A DNA stretch of 64,000 nt from Ciona intestinalis (taxonomy: Eukaryota > Chordata > Ascidiacea > Phlebobranchia > Cionidae). The stretch is from the NCBI RefSeq assembly GCF_000224145.3, contig NC_020173.2, positions 5,651,039 to 5,715,038 of the forward strand, written 5' to 3'. Positions 1-17,300 of this stretch are shown here, one piece after another. A program made the position numbers and the translations under genes. Numbering within the stretch: position 1 is the stretch's first letter; the number at the start of each line of letters is the position of its first letter. Below the pieces are notes generated by a model. That model saw nothing but the letters and a program-made list of their open reading frames with translations. It was not told where the DNA came from and made no database searches.

Positions 1-1454
1 TAATTTTAATAGGAAATGCAATTTTACTGCAAACAGTTTTAGGTAAAAAAATAATATTTAGGAAAATACGTGACTAGCTTTCATTCTCAATCATACCATT
101 CTATGTGGGTCCTTTTCGAGGACCTAGGATTTAGTTCCGATTTGGCCCATTACCCCATTAAGCATTAAACTCATACTTGCTTGGTATCATTTAGTATTGA
201 ACAGATGTAATTTGGGGTTTGGGGGTGAGATTGAGATTAATTACCAATATAATCAGCTTCATAAATATATAGTTGAATGAATGTAATTTGGTCTATCGTC
301 CAATGGCCAAAACTGTCAGTCGTTATAAAAGAGCCCACAGGTGTTCTGTTTCATACACCTCGTGCCTGCTTACAAGTTACTACGTATGTAACTTTGTGGG
401 TAATTATTTAATTAAATGTTCAGAATAGCAATGGTTCAGTGTCCCATCTTAATATATATTGTGTTTTAACTATTATGTTATAAGGCATAGATTAAAGTTA
501 TGTAAGAAGACACCTACTTTACTACCCCATGCAAAAGTAACAACATAAAATACATTTAATATTACGTTAAACTAATAAATCAGTTTCTAAATAAATAATC
601 CATACAAAAAAATACAAAACATGATTGAATCACAAAAGGTATAGTCCGGAGCATTTTAACTAAAAAATAAATTGGGATATCTGTATTTAAATATTTCTAT
701 AAAAAATGCAAAATTTTGCTGGATCTAAAAAGATAAGATGAATTATAAACCAGTAGCTAGTCAGTAACATCAAGAATCATGCAAAAATAAAAATACGATA
801 TAGTAGTGTGGGGGAAGATGGGACACCTTTAGCACATAATATTCAAATATCTTAATCAAGTTTTAAACGATCAACAACAGTCTATGGAAGTCGTAGGGAT
901 ACGGTTTTATAATTCTTTGAAAGTTTTTTGTTTACTACTAAATGGGACAAGAAATAGAATGAAAAGGTGTTTCATCTTGCCCCTACCCTACTGTACCACT
1001 GTACGATGTACATTTAAAAAAAAGTTATATTTTTTAAATACATTTGAGTTTGGATCAGTGGCGCTTGTCGTTATATTCCGTATATTGGCGTGGAGTTGAC
1101 GCCACGGCTGCTGCGACGTCGCCGGGGTCGCGGAACTTTGTTCAATAGATATCTGACAACATGCAATGATTAATCACTTGCCATGCTAATGTTACAACCC
1201 CATTAGTCAATATTATCCAGTGTTGCAAGATTTATTTCACAGTGTTGCCAGACATATTTCCCACACGAAAAAAATATTTTTAAGAAACCCCAATGTAATA
1301 GAAAGTACTTCCAGTGGTGCCAGATATATTTTTTGCAATATATTTAAGAGGGAACACTGCCCACTATGATTCAAAGAACATAAACAATAGATATCTTGCA
1401 AACTTAACATGATGTCACAAAACATATTATTACATCATATTCATGCATTGTTAC
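1..1454. other. Repeat-rich stretch, probably 3' intron of HDHD5
   Basis: No exon could be supported here. It holds a SINE 3' fragment at about 320-415, a MITE at about 801-993 and a small GC-rich island at about 1085-1135. The last HDHD5 exon seen ends at 1455 with a good donor, so the remaining C-terminal exon(s) should lie further left, outside the window. The short open frames here have no recognisable protein features. Confidence 0.6.
801..993. mobile_element. MITE family A copy (Cimi-1-like)
   Basis: Starts with a variant of tagggtgggggaagatggga and ends with its near inverted complement (...cccctaccctactg). The interior matches the other copies (cacataatattcaaatatct, gatacggttttataattctttg, tttactactaaatgggac). 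No coding capacity, so non-autonomous. Other copies are annotated separately. Confidence 0.85.
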
Positions 1455-5141
<3,687 letters not shown>

Positions 5142-6419
5142 GATAATTGCCTATTATGATGTCACAAAGTTGATTATTGATGTAATAATGATATGTTCAT
5201 CCTAGTTATGTTGAGGTATAGTTCTTTGTGTAAAACACATTATAAAAGTACCCTGGAACAAAAAGAATAATAAAAAAATATAATAATAATATGTATATAA
5301 TAATAACTTATTTGTCTTATCAATTACGGTAGCAGAGATTCAGAAATATTTGAAACAAAAAGACAGGATATATCGACAAAAGCAGTTGTTAAAAAAAAAT
5401 TAATTATATACATTATCCGATAATTTGTTCATTTTAATATAAACAATATTTATAGTTAATTGATACATTTTTCTCTTCTTACATTTTCATTTCAAACTAG
5501 AATGAATTCTAATACACACAAATAATATGCTTGCTTTAATATTATAATAAAACTAATGATTAAATCCTAGCTACCCTGTGACTAACGTGACTATACAATG
5601 TACATAGCAACCAATATATACACTCTATATACATAACATCGAGATGCTAAAGCCTTTTTCAAGGTTAACTGCTGCAAATACTTTAATCCTGTTGTATTTA
5701 TAATAACATGTCTGTTAGGTGTCTTATGTATCCACAGTTTAAATCTAAATCAAGGTTAAATTAAAAAAAATCAAATTTATATATCTATGTCAGCTAAGGT
5801 ATAATTTTTTTTAAATATTTTTAATTTAAATGAAATTTTTAGCAGATCATATACCAGAAAAGGCGATAAAAATATTATTTTTTAATATTTATAATACATT
5901 TGAATCCAAATAAGTTTAATTACAATACATATTCAATTTTATTAGTTTTTTTTATATTAACTAATAGGTAACTTTTAAAAGTCGAAAAATCTTACATAAA
6001 TACGCATATAAACAAACACAAATTTCAAACACGCTGAACTAGCTTTAATATTAGTACACGAATGTATATTCAGTTAACTGACTAGATAACCAGAATGTAG
6101 ATTTAACTCTATACCAAACAAAAGTTACGTAATAATCGATGTTAAATCACGTCACAGGCAGTCGCGAGCGGTTCGACAATGACTCGCGTGTGAGTGGTTG
6201 ATTTTTGACAATGCTTCATGCTCGGCCGGTTTTGTGACCTTAGTTAACCTCAAAAAGCAGACGCCTCTAAATCAGCTGTAGCCAATGAGAATGAAGATAG
6301 ACGTGGGAGGGGGCGTTGACATTCTGACTAATAAAATAAATTTTTGACTTCGTGTTCGGTTTTGATTGATTTACAATATGTTGTGGTATATCTCAATAAA
6401 ACGAGCAGCTGCCTAAAAA

Positions 6420-6535
6420 CTGACACTTTTACTTGATTTTAAACCGGTTTAATTGACTTTAAACTAGTTAACTTGATATTAAACTGGTTTACTTGATTTA
6501 AAACTGACTTTACTTGATTTTAAACTGACAATTCA
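6420..6535. repeat. Short tandem repeat, ~22-bp unit
   Basis: About five diverged units of the type acttgattttaaactggttt in direct succession. No coding potential. Confidence 0.75.
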
Positions 6536-6682
6536 ACTTATTTTTATACACAAAACAGGCAATTTTATTCGAAAGGCTTCACTTTCTTCATAACTTAACA
6601 ACTACATTTAAAGTTGGGTTCCACAAAATTATTGGCTTCTATTATATTCTATTTTAAAACGCGGGCGATAGGATTTTATCAC

Positions 6683-6732
6683 NNNNNNNNNNNNNNNNNN
6701 NNNNNNNNNNNNNNNNNNNNNNNNNNNNNNNN
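6683..6732. other. Assembly gap (50 N)
   Basis: Run of exactly 50 N, probably a default gap placeholder, so the true length is unknown. Confidence 0.98.
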
Positions 6733-7198
6733 GCAAGGCGCACAATACCCACTTTCACTTATAATAATGCTCCGCTTTGATAAAGTTCTTTTCATAGCCT
6801 ACTAAATTGTTGTTAACTAGAGTTTTATGATATTGTTACTCAAAACCTAAAAAAAATAGACAACAATTTAGACAACGAGTTAATAAATTTAGACAACGAG
6901 TTGTAAAGAACAGCTGCTGCTAACCAGCAAAATGTAACTAACGGTAGGCCTACAAATGCTGAATAGCATTCAAGAAATAACGAAGAGAAAACAAGCATTC
7001 TTAGAAAACAATAGCATTATTTCGTCATCATACCAAGCTACAAACGAAATGAAGAAAAATATTCACAAAATCGTTTGGGAAGTAAATCACATTTTAACTA
7101 CTCCTGTACTCCACTTTAGTTTTTAATTTACTCTTGAATACTGGAGTAATTCACAAAAATATTCACAAAATTGCTATATTTTAAACTAAAGTATAGCA

Positions 7199-7270
7199 AT
7201 GCGGGGCCCCCTTCCTCGGGGGCCCCGGTGCAGTGCACCGGCTGCACCGCCGGTAGTTACGGCCCTGGTC
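7199..7270. repeat. GC-rich palindromic repeat fragment
   Basis: Strongly GC-rich island in AT-rich DNA containing the hairpin gggccccc-ttcctc-gggggcccc and the palindrome ggtgcagtgcacc. It looks like a fragment of a dispersed repeat. The 71-aa open frame over it has no recognisable features. Confidence 0.6.
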
Positions 7271-7412
7271 ATATACTCAGAATGGAATGGTTACAGTATC
7301 TTCGTTATAAATAAAGCTAAATCGGCAATAATGTTGAAAGAATGGAACTTATTTACACTCGCGTTGCGTGGCAAGAACAGTCATTATAACACGGGTGTTA
7401 CATTTGATATCT

Positions 7413-7612
7413 AGTAGGGTGGGGGAAGATGGGACAACTTTAGCACATAATATCCAAATATTCTGATCGAGTTCTAAACAATTAACAATGGTAAGTGAGA
7501 ATCGTGAGGATACGGTTTTATAATTCTTTGAATGTTCTTTGTTTAGTACTAAACATCACATGGGACGAAAAAATAGAACAAAAGGCTGTTCCATCTTCCC
7601 CCACCCTACTAT
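7413..7612. mobile_element. MITE family A, near full length
   Basis: Both termini are intact: tagtagggtgggggaagatg at the left and catcttcccccaccctacta at the right. They form a good terminal inverted repeat around an interior shared with the other copies. Confidence 0.92.
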
Positions 7613-8064
7613 GCCTCATGGGTGCTTACGTTTTTACTGGAAAAATGATGACAGCCAAACAAAACAAAAACAAATTTATTATGGCACTCTTCTATAAAAT
7701 CCACCAAACACTTTTTAATGTGCAAATATATTAAATACTGAAACAAAAAACACGATTTAACTTTTCTAAATGGCTTAAAATAGCTAGGCAACTTTGGCTT
7801 TGTATTCAGCAGCAAATTTGGGCATTTTTTATGATCTACGTTTAATTTTTGGGCAAGAAACCTAATGTACCGCGTGTGTAAAAACATTAATATAGAATAA
7901 AAACTTGTAAATTAAAAACTACAGGTAAACTATTGAAGAATATGGCTTCACTTGCTTAAGGAACATATCATTGTTACATCATCGCTTTTGACAATACCTG
8001 AGAAAAAAATATTTTAATAATTCTTTATTTTGTTAAAAAAAAATTGAAAATTATTTTTTTTGAA

Positions 8065-8370
8065 CTACAAAACACTTAACCACATTTGCTCCAAACCAGT
8101 AGTCACTAATGAGTTGTCTATATTCCAAGCCATACAAAAAAATAATCACTAACAAAGTAACAAACGTGGTAGCTCGTAAGTGGGCACGAGGTGTAAGAAA
8201 CAGAACACCCGTGTAATATTGACTGTTGTTGCCCCGCCATGCCAGGATAACTAAGTTACATACATGGTAACTTGTTAACATACATGGTAACTTGTTAACG
8301 GGCATAAGGTTTATGAAACAGAACACCCATGTAATATCGACCATTGTTACCCAGCCTTGCGTGGATGTAA
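8065..8370 (+). mobile_element. Composite SINE 3' portions (two partial copies)
   Basis: Two successive copies of the SINE body (ggtaacttgtaa...cataaggtttatgaaacagaac...gttgccccgccatgc). The second ends next to the SFI1 stop codon, so the SFI1 3' UTR probably contains SINE sequence. Confidence 0.85.
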
Positions 8371-8379
8371 AAGTTACAA

Positions 8380-11300
8380 TTATTTATATATCCATAACAC
8401 TTGCCTTATCCATGCTTGTAACGCCGACATTTTCAATCTGAAGTTTTGCTCGTCGACGAATCTCTTCTCTGTTCTATTTGTGATGTAATGTAGCCTCCAA
8501 ACAGCCCACACTTTACGCTGCGTGTTTAAATGGTGCTGGAAACATAGAAATAACATATTAATATGTAAGTAGGCGAAGGATGGTTAAAGTTGGTTAACTG
8601 AAACTGCACCGACCTCAGTGTTAGATGAGACAAGAGTGAGTGTTATATAAAGACCAGCTTGGTACTTGTAACACTCACTCTTGTCTAATCTAACACTGAG
8701 GATGGTTAGAGTTGAATTAACTGAAACTGCAACATTATTAAGTGTTATAAAGACCAAGCTGATCTTTATATAACACTCAATTTCTTTATATGACAATTGT
8801 ATATGGAAGCACCAAGCTTGCAGGTAATAAAATACTCCTTTCTATTAAAACTCACATAAGTTTCAGCGACAGCAAGTGCAGATGTTTTGTCCGTCCATGA
8901 CTCCCAGGTGGTGTGTAAAAGTTTCTGATCATGTTTCCTACGGAAATTCTTCACCTGCGATGTTAAAGTAAACAAAGTATCACCAATATGACATAACATC
9001 ATTTTTATTTCTACCCAAACGATAGCGAAGTTGTTCAAAAAACGAAGCGAAAGAAATCAACAACAGAACAACAGTTGTTAAAACACGCCATAGATAAAAA
9101 GTGTGGGAAAGAATGTCAGTTGAAAAGCATGACTGTAGTTAAACATTTGAATCAACTTTAACACACCCACTTACAGCTAGTTCTCGTTTCCAGGTCGTAA
9201 AAAATCTTCTTTTTGTTAAATTTTCATGAATTTTAATCAAATTTTTCTCTCGTTTGTTAAAACTCGTGTATTCTGTCCAACCAGCAAAACATGTTCGTTG
9301 CGTTTTAAGTTTCCAATGTTTTACAGATATTTTCTGTGGAGACAGTTTGAAAATTATTAGAAAATTGAAACTAAGACACCCATGTTATAACTGGAATGTG
9401 TTTTTGGTGTATTAAAAGACCTAACTTGACAGTGAGCATGAGGTAGTTAAACACACTATGTGTGTCCGGTGTATAAAACATGTGTTGTGTTTATACGCTT
9501 CATATAAAAACATGTGTCTAGTAAACAAAGAACAATCAAGAATTGTAAAACCGTTCACTCACAACTCCCATAGAATGGTGCTAAATGTATAAAACGCAAC
9601 TAGGATATTTGGATATTATGTGCTAAAGGTGTCTCATCTTTCCCCACCCTAATATATAACTCGACAGTGCACATGAGGTACCTGATAATACGCAGCCTTC
9701 CACGCCCCCCATGTTTCAACCATCACTTGATGTTGTTTGGACGAAACCAACTCGTCAGATATAAACTCCATGTTTTGCACATTCACCACACGATGGTGCC
9801 AGAGATTGAAGTGCTTCTGTGATATAAACAAATGAAATATTACTATAACTAAATAAAAATGTTGTATTATTATACCTACGTCGAAACTGTTGTATTATTA
9901 TATCTACGTAGAAAATGTTGTATTATTATATCTACGTCGAAAATGTTGCTGACAAGCATGTTACACAGGATGTTCTGAAAGTTATTGCGCGCTGTTGTAA
10001 CATTTTTGTTATTATTTTCTAAATGAGGTGTTTAGAAAGGAAATAAGGGTCCAAGCCTGTATTGATGCTAACGGGGGTCACTTTCAACATCATTTAAATA
10101 TTGTCAAAGTATCAAACAAGCTATGACTTACCTTCAATATTCGCTTGTTAGAAAACTCCACTGATTTTCGAATATTTAGTTTCGTTTTATTTCTCCCCTC
10201 AACCCATTTCCTCCATCTGTTTTAAAAAACAAAAACTAATTTTATAAAAAATATACTCAGATGAAAAGTTTAAGAAACATTAATTGAAATCTTTAAAATA
10301 GAAGCAATACAATATAAATTTTCACCATAAAAAAAAGTATAAAATTTTATATTAAAAAAAGCATTCTAAAAAAATAGTAATACACATAAATAAAGCAATT
10401 TTTAACACGGTACTTTCATATGATTGTACCTCATGAATCTTCTCTTTAGCTCATGATTTGAATCATATGATTTTGCAATCATTAAGTTATCATGTTCACG
10501 CTTCCAAATACGGAAACAACCAGAAACCAAGTTATTGTTGATGTTCGAGGACAAACATTGTTGATTGTTTCGCAATAATTGGTTGTGTGATGTCATAATG
10601 TGCCATTCATTCAAGACCTAGAATAAAATTAAAATAAGAAATGTGAATAAATGAATGTAACTTATTTATTCTTACATGAAACGACAGTTATTATAACATG
10701 GGTGTTCTGTTTCATACACCTCATGTCTGCTCACAAGTTACCATGTATGTAACTTTTTAGGTGATTGTTTTTTTTCTGTATGGCTGACAATTTAAACAAC
10801 TCATCAGTGACCACTAGGTTGAAGTAAATGTTATTAAGTTTTTTGCCTGAGAACACATTCGCCCACAATGGTGGCAGCGACGAGCCTTGAACCCGGTATT
10901 CTCTAGGTTAAAAGCAGGTGCGGTAACCAACCACTGTGCCCGGCAACCGACATTATATGTTACCTTCTTAAGCAATAATTCCATCTTTTCTTCATAATGT
11001 TGAATTGCCACTTGTTTGTTGTTTGTTGCTTCCATCCATAGTTTCCATGTCTGTGGTGTTTCATTAAAATAAGTCAAATTAATATAGATAAAGTCAAAGT
11101 AATCTAATCTGTTTTGAAGTAAAGATCTGGTGCTACGAAAATATAACAGACAATAACAGACAAAGTCCAACCAATTGTATAATAAAAGGTATATATTTCG
11201 CCTAAATGACATCATCAGTCTCTCTTATACATTCTGTTTGACTGTATTTTTTTATTAAAAACATATAAGCACCAGATCCTATATTGTCTATATGATTTCT

Positions 11301-14300
11301 ATTCTTCTGTATATTGTTTCTATGCTCACCGAAATGGTAACCCTTCTTTGATAGTCCTTCGTTGCGAAATGAAGATCAAGATTCTTTCTCCAGATGATGA
11401 AATATCTTCCAATCCTCGCATCCAGGATCATCTTCAACATCCGATAATCATTCTTCTTCCTCTGTAACTCCTCCTTCCATCTGTATGCAGAAAATTTCAC
11501 TGTTCATATATATATTCTGTTACTGCTATCAGGCATAATGTAAATATTACTTTAGGGACTTATCTAGTGTAAAAACCTAGTATACTTATAACACTTGACC
11601 ACTATCTTGCAAGGCTTCATTAGGGATTAGGATGAAGTCTTATTACAAACTATGCTTTTTTTACCAGACAAGCATGAGTATATATATATATAGTAAGGTG
11701 GGGAAAGATGGGACATTTTCTCGTTCTATTTTCTCGTCATATTTAGTAAAAAACAAAAAACATTCAAAGAATTATAAAACCGTATCCTCACGACTCTCAT
11801 ACACTGTTGTTAATTGTTTAAAACACGATAAGGATATTTGGATATTATGTGCTAAAGGTACCCCGTCTTCCCCCACCCTACTATATATATGCTGAAGTTG
11901 AAGAGTGGAGTGAAATATATTCTGCAGATGGCGTCTTGCAGGACAAGAACACAGGCTTTCAGACGCACACGGGTGTTCGAGTAATATGCCAAATCTGGCC
12001 GAAATACAAGGTTCTGGATTAAAAGAGGACAGCCTTACATTTTTAAATATTTAAAAAATAAAAACAATAATCCAACCTTTTCCATGCAGATCGTAACTGT
12101 TGGTATGATTTACGATGAACGATAAGTTTAACATTGGTGGCTTGGGATTTGCGTGAGGTGGCGTATTTTACCCACGTAGTAAAATATCTGGAAAGCAAGT
12201 TATTTTTCATAAAACTAATTGTTGGCATACATACACTCTGTGTTCAGGTGCTGTGGTACAGCAGTAAGAAGGCCTGTCTCTAACCTAGAGGTTATGGGCT
12301 CAAGGCTTATCACTGCTTTCGTTATGCGTACATGTCTTCTTGGGAAAGACACCTAAGTGACCTAACAGTAATTGCTCCAACCCAGTGGTCACTAATACGT
12401 TGTCTAAGTTGTCAGCCATACAGTAAAACAATTATCCACAAAGTTATCGGATAACTCGTACTGAAACACAGGGTGTATGACACAAAACATATGTGTTTTA
12501 ACAATTTTCGTTTTCCAGCCACTCAAGGATAAACAAGTTGCATTCATTTATTCATTCAATAATCGTACACACATACCACCAACCTGTTGCATTGCACCCT
12601 CCTGACATGCAAGTCTGCCACCACAGCTTTACCATGCATCTCTCTCCATTGAATAAACCATGCATGGAGTTTCATTAAATGGCGTTTGGATAAGAACTGT
12701 TGGGCAGATGCCATTAGGTGTAAGTTCCTTGTAGTTAAGCTGTGCCTGGGGAAATATACCAAGTTAGATAAATACATGTTGGTGTAGTATTGTGGGTAAA
12801 TAGGCCCACGTGCCAGGTCGGGTGTTTCTAATTAAAACGTTACCCATTAAAATAGACAGTGACCAGCAATGAGACAACTCTGGTCTAAATCCTAGAACCC
12901 ATGGCATGCCATGCTGTGGAACCCTCACCAACATAAAATAGATTAATCGGCCTACATCTCAGGTCTCAGAAATGCTACATTGAAGATCTTACCCATATAG
13001 AATAAAATCTCTAATATTGAGCGTCTATAAATGCATCAGTGGGGTGTAGATGGTAATACCTTGGGTGTTGGGGTAATAGACCTACATCCTAGGTCTCATG
13101 TGTGCCTTACTGGAGACCTCACCCATATAGAATAAAATCTCTAATATTGAGTGTCTATAAATGCATCAGTGGGGTGTAGATGGTAGTACCTTGGGTGTTG
13201 GGGTAATAAACCATACTGCAACCCACCATTTGTTAATAACAGCTCGTGCTTTTGTCTTCTTGTCCACACAACAATGGTGATTGTTCCTCCATAATACAAA
13301 GTAATGATGTAACAATGTTCGATTGTGCGTGTTCTCTATCCTATAAATAAACAAATAACAACAAAATATAAACAAATAAATTTGAAAATCAACCATAACC
13401 CTGAAATTCCCATTTGCAAACATGATGACGCCATTTAGGCGAAGTTTATATCTTTTATTAAACAACTGGTTGGATTTAATGTTTGTCTGTTATGTTTTTG
13501 TAGCACCAGATCCCTAACATATCTCTTAACGCAAGAATCAGATGAAATGCACACCAGTTCTAAATTAAAAGGTTTGGTTTTATTCTCACCTTGATTGATG
13601 CAGCTTACGTTGCCATGCCGACCACCATATTTGAGCCCGGTGCAACTCGAATCGTTTGAGCGCGACCAATCGCTTGTGTTCCTTATACCATATATGGTAG
13701 CAACTTGAAAGCTGTGAAATGTGGAGTAAAATAAACAACTTGACAGTGAGCATGAGTGTATGAATACACCATGCGTGTCTGGTGTATAAGAAGACACCCA
13801 TGTTAGAACACGACAGTGAGCATGAGGTGTATGAATACACCATGTGTGTCTGGTGTATAAGAAGACACCAATTTTCTAACTCAGCAGTGAGCATGAGGTG
13901 TATGAATACACCATGCGTGTCTGGTGTATAAGAAGACACCCATGTTAGAACACGACAGTGAGCATGATGTGTATGAATACACCATGCGTGTCTGGTGTAT
14001 AAGAAGACACCAATTTTCTAACTCAGCAGTGAGCATGAGGTGTATGAATACACCATGCGTGTCTGGTGTATAAGAAGACACGCATGTTATAACTCAGCAG
14101 TGAGCATGGTGTATAAGAAGACACCCATGTTATAACTCGACAGCATAAACTACCTTTCTTTCCTCCTGTCTCACATTCCACCCCACCAACTTTTGCTTCC
14201 TCGTTAAATCTTCCACAATTCGATTTCTCCATTGTTTTAATGCTCTCCGCATGGTCGATCGTGCGTGACTTGAATCTGCGCTTACTCGTAGTAAATATTT

Positions 14301-17300
14301 GTGTTTCCAGATTGAAAACACAGCGGTCAACACTGTTGCATTGCTCCGAGATACGACGGACTCAGATTTTATACGTAGATCGTGAATTTCTAGGAGAAAC
14401 ATAGATACAATATAAAACATATAATGAAACGTATAACATAGATACAATGCAAAAGTTATGTTTATCATAGCTCTTTACAATTAAAAAGAAATATCAGTTT
14501 AAATCCACGACCCTTTTCAGTAGGACACACTTCCAAAACTACAGTAACATAGAAACATTATAAAACCTTTAGCATTAACTTTCCATCTTTTGCATAACTC
14601 AGTCATGCGTGACCGCATACATAGAGATCTTAAAGTTTTAACTTTTTCCATGAGTTTCATTCGGCTGCGGAAAATTTTGGCAAATTTAATAGATTGTTTA
14701 AATTAAATAGCAAGGGTGAGGCCTTCAGTAACACCCTTCTAAGACCTGGGATGTAGGTCTATTACCCTAAGACCAAGGATGATACCATCTACACCCCACT
14801 GAGGCAGTTTATAGATACTCAATGGTAGAGATTCTATTCTTTAAGGGTGAGGCCTTCAGTAAGGCACATCGAGACCTTGGGTGTAGGTATATTACCCCAA
14901 CACCCAGGGTGCTACCATCTAGACCCCACTGAGACAGTTTATAAACACTCAACAATATAAATTCTATAAGGGTGAGGCCTTCAGTAAGGCACATCGAGAC
15001 CTGGGATGTAGGTATATTACCCCAACACCCAGGGTGCTACCATCTAGACCCCACTGAGACAGTTTATAGACGCTCAATAATATAGATTCTATTCTATAAG
15101 GGTGAGGTCTTTAGTAAGGCATGCGCGGCACACACCTGAGACCTGAGATGTAGATCTATTACCCAGAGTTCTATATCTTAGTTTACATAATCTCAATAAT
15201 ACTTAACAATTAATTAGTCACTTACTTGACCCAAACTTTATAACAGCTGGTCATGACAATCCTATGTTGTATGACGGCCATCTTGTTTTTTTTATCCTTG
15301 CATTGCTGAGTATATAACACCCAACTTCTTATGCACCTGTGTATGATATATCACTGTATTGGTTGCAAGAAAAGTTTACTTTTATAAAAAATTGTATACT
15401 GTGTAATACTTAAAATGCTAACACGATATGGTGGCATTTTTTTTGGTAAAGAATTTATTTATAACATTTGCTTTTATTGGTTTTATGTATAAACAAGCAA
15501 TGACAAAATACCAAAAACTGTTGTCATAATCATCGCTTCAAACAACCTATATTATATAATTGTAACCATTATATTTATATAGTAGGGTGGGAGAGGATGG
15601 GACACGTTTACTCATAATATCTAAATATCGTGGCCAGTGTTTAAACAATTACGACGATCTATGGAAGTTGTGAGACTAGGTTTTATAATTTTTTGAATGT
15701 TTTTGTTTACCACCAAATGGGACGAGAAAATAAAATGAAAAGGCGTCCCATCTCCCCCCACCCTGCTACAATTAGGATTTTAAACCAACCTTCTAAGCTG
15801 TGATTGGTTGAAATGGTGGTCACATGACTTAAGTTGTAGTTGTCTTAGTTTCCAAACATCAACGCATCGTCGTAACAACGTTTGTTCTCGTTGCGAATTA
15901 GCCAAGCACTCTTGCTCTATGATGACATCGTGTGACCGAACACGGGACTGCCAGTATTTTAAGATTTCTATGCGAAAGAAGAAAACATATTTAAGTCTTG
16001 ATCTGGTGCTACAAAACACATAACAGACAAAACTACAGAAAAAAAGGAGATCTGTGTTTTATTTTGCTCTTCTTAATATAAGAGATAAAATAAGATAAAG
16101 TTGTTGACTGACTTACATTAGGCTTTCTATGTGTTAATGGGCCAAATCTGGCCTAAATCCCAGGTCCTCTATAAAGAGCTTAACCGTATAGAATATAGCG
16201 TATATATACAGACACATTAGCAAAGTGTTTATAAACCTAAAAACTACATTTCTATATTGTTTAATGTTTAATACTGTGTAAAAATCTCAGGGTAGTCCTG
16301 TCTACCCTGCCACCCCAAGTTTGGCGCCCAAAACCCTTGTCTTTTTAAATAACCACAGTCCACAACCCACCATTTAATGCAACCTTTTCACTTGTACCTT
16401 TCCACCATAGTTTGAAATGATTGCGCACTATCCTATGATCATTCAATACATTGGCAATCCTTTTTATACTGTAACAAACATCATTATGACATCATATATA
16501 GGATTCTATTTGAATAAGGGACTACAATGGCAATTAGGTGAAATATATATATTTTGTTATACAATTTGCCGGACTTTTTTGTCTGTTACGTTTACGGATC
16601 CTTACTGTATATCCTTATACAAGAGTTGTCATGCTATATAAGCACCAGATCAGGGTCAGTTTACAGAACTTATTATAGTTATTATAGATTTACCAACCTT
16701 TTAATTTTGTTTCTACTTTTTGTTCTTTCCTTCCAAGCAATAAAAGTTGGTTGCAACAATAACCGCTTGCAGTGTTGCCGACTTTTTATAGATTTATTAA
16801 AGTTCCTTTTCCATGACCTGTAGAATTGAAGGTACAAAATATAACTGGAAACACTCTTGCATATTTGGTATACACCAGTAAATAGAAACGCCAGCATTTC
16901 TATTATTTGAATATAAGTTCACAATCCATTACGGACTACAGGGATGGAGCAATTGTAGTTAAGTGTCTTGCCCAAATACACATGCGCTACAATGGTAGCA
17001 GAAGTATTATAAATGGTATAGAAGTGTAACTTATTTAAGTAAAGGAAACTAATACCTGAAATAAAATTGAAGTTTTCGTTCCAAGATTCGTTCTTCAGCG
17101 AAACGGTTCAATGATTTTGTTCGATTCGAATCGTGAACGCAAAGTTTCCATTGGTAGAAAGATTTGCTCAATTCTGGGGTTGATAATCGGTGAAGCGCAA
17201 AGCTAACGAGACCTTCCAACCTTGATTGGGTGGATTCTGTGAAAGAGGAAATGTAAATAAAAGAATTGTTGTTTAGCTTCTTGGTCCAAGGACACACATG

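Larger units (their letters stand above)
5142..8379. other. Intergenic region between HDHD5 and SFI1
   Basis: No gene is supported. It holds AT-rich sequence (5150-6150), a 50-N gap, a short degenerate tandem repeat, a GC-rich palindromic segment, one MITE and two SINE copies. The non-repetitive stretch just right of HDHD5 exon 1 (about 5142-6350) is where its promoter would lie, but no clear TATA box was found. Confidence 0.6.

Noticed and set aside
7609..7887. 92-aa minus-strand ORF as a further SFI1 exon
   Set aside because: Starts within a MITE end, no Trp-core repeat, and no phase-compatible acceptor with a good polypyrimidine tract.
13738..14145. CRISPR-like array
   Set aside because: Eukaryotic context, 71-bp direct units without unique spacers, and alternating unit types typical of a minisatellite.
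13435..14232. Several overlapping open frames on the minus strand
   Set aside because: The repeated peptide (TPDTHGVFIH-type) is a translation of the minisatellite; only the SFI1 exons at its edges are coding.
16417..16823. Plus-strand ORFs opposite SFI1 exons 18-19
   Set aside because: Antisense shadows combined with an inverted-repeat element; the minus-strand exons have consistent phases and repeat motifs.
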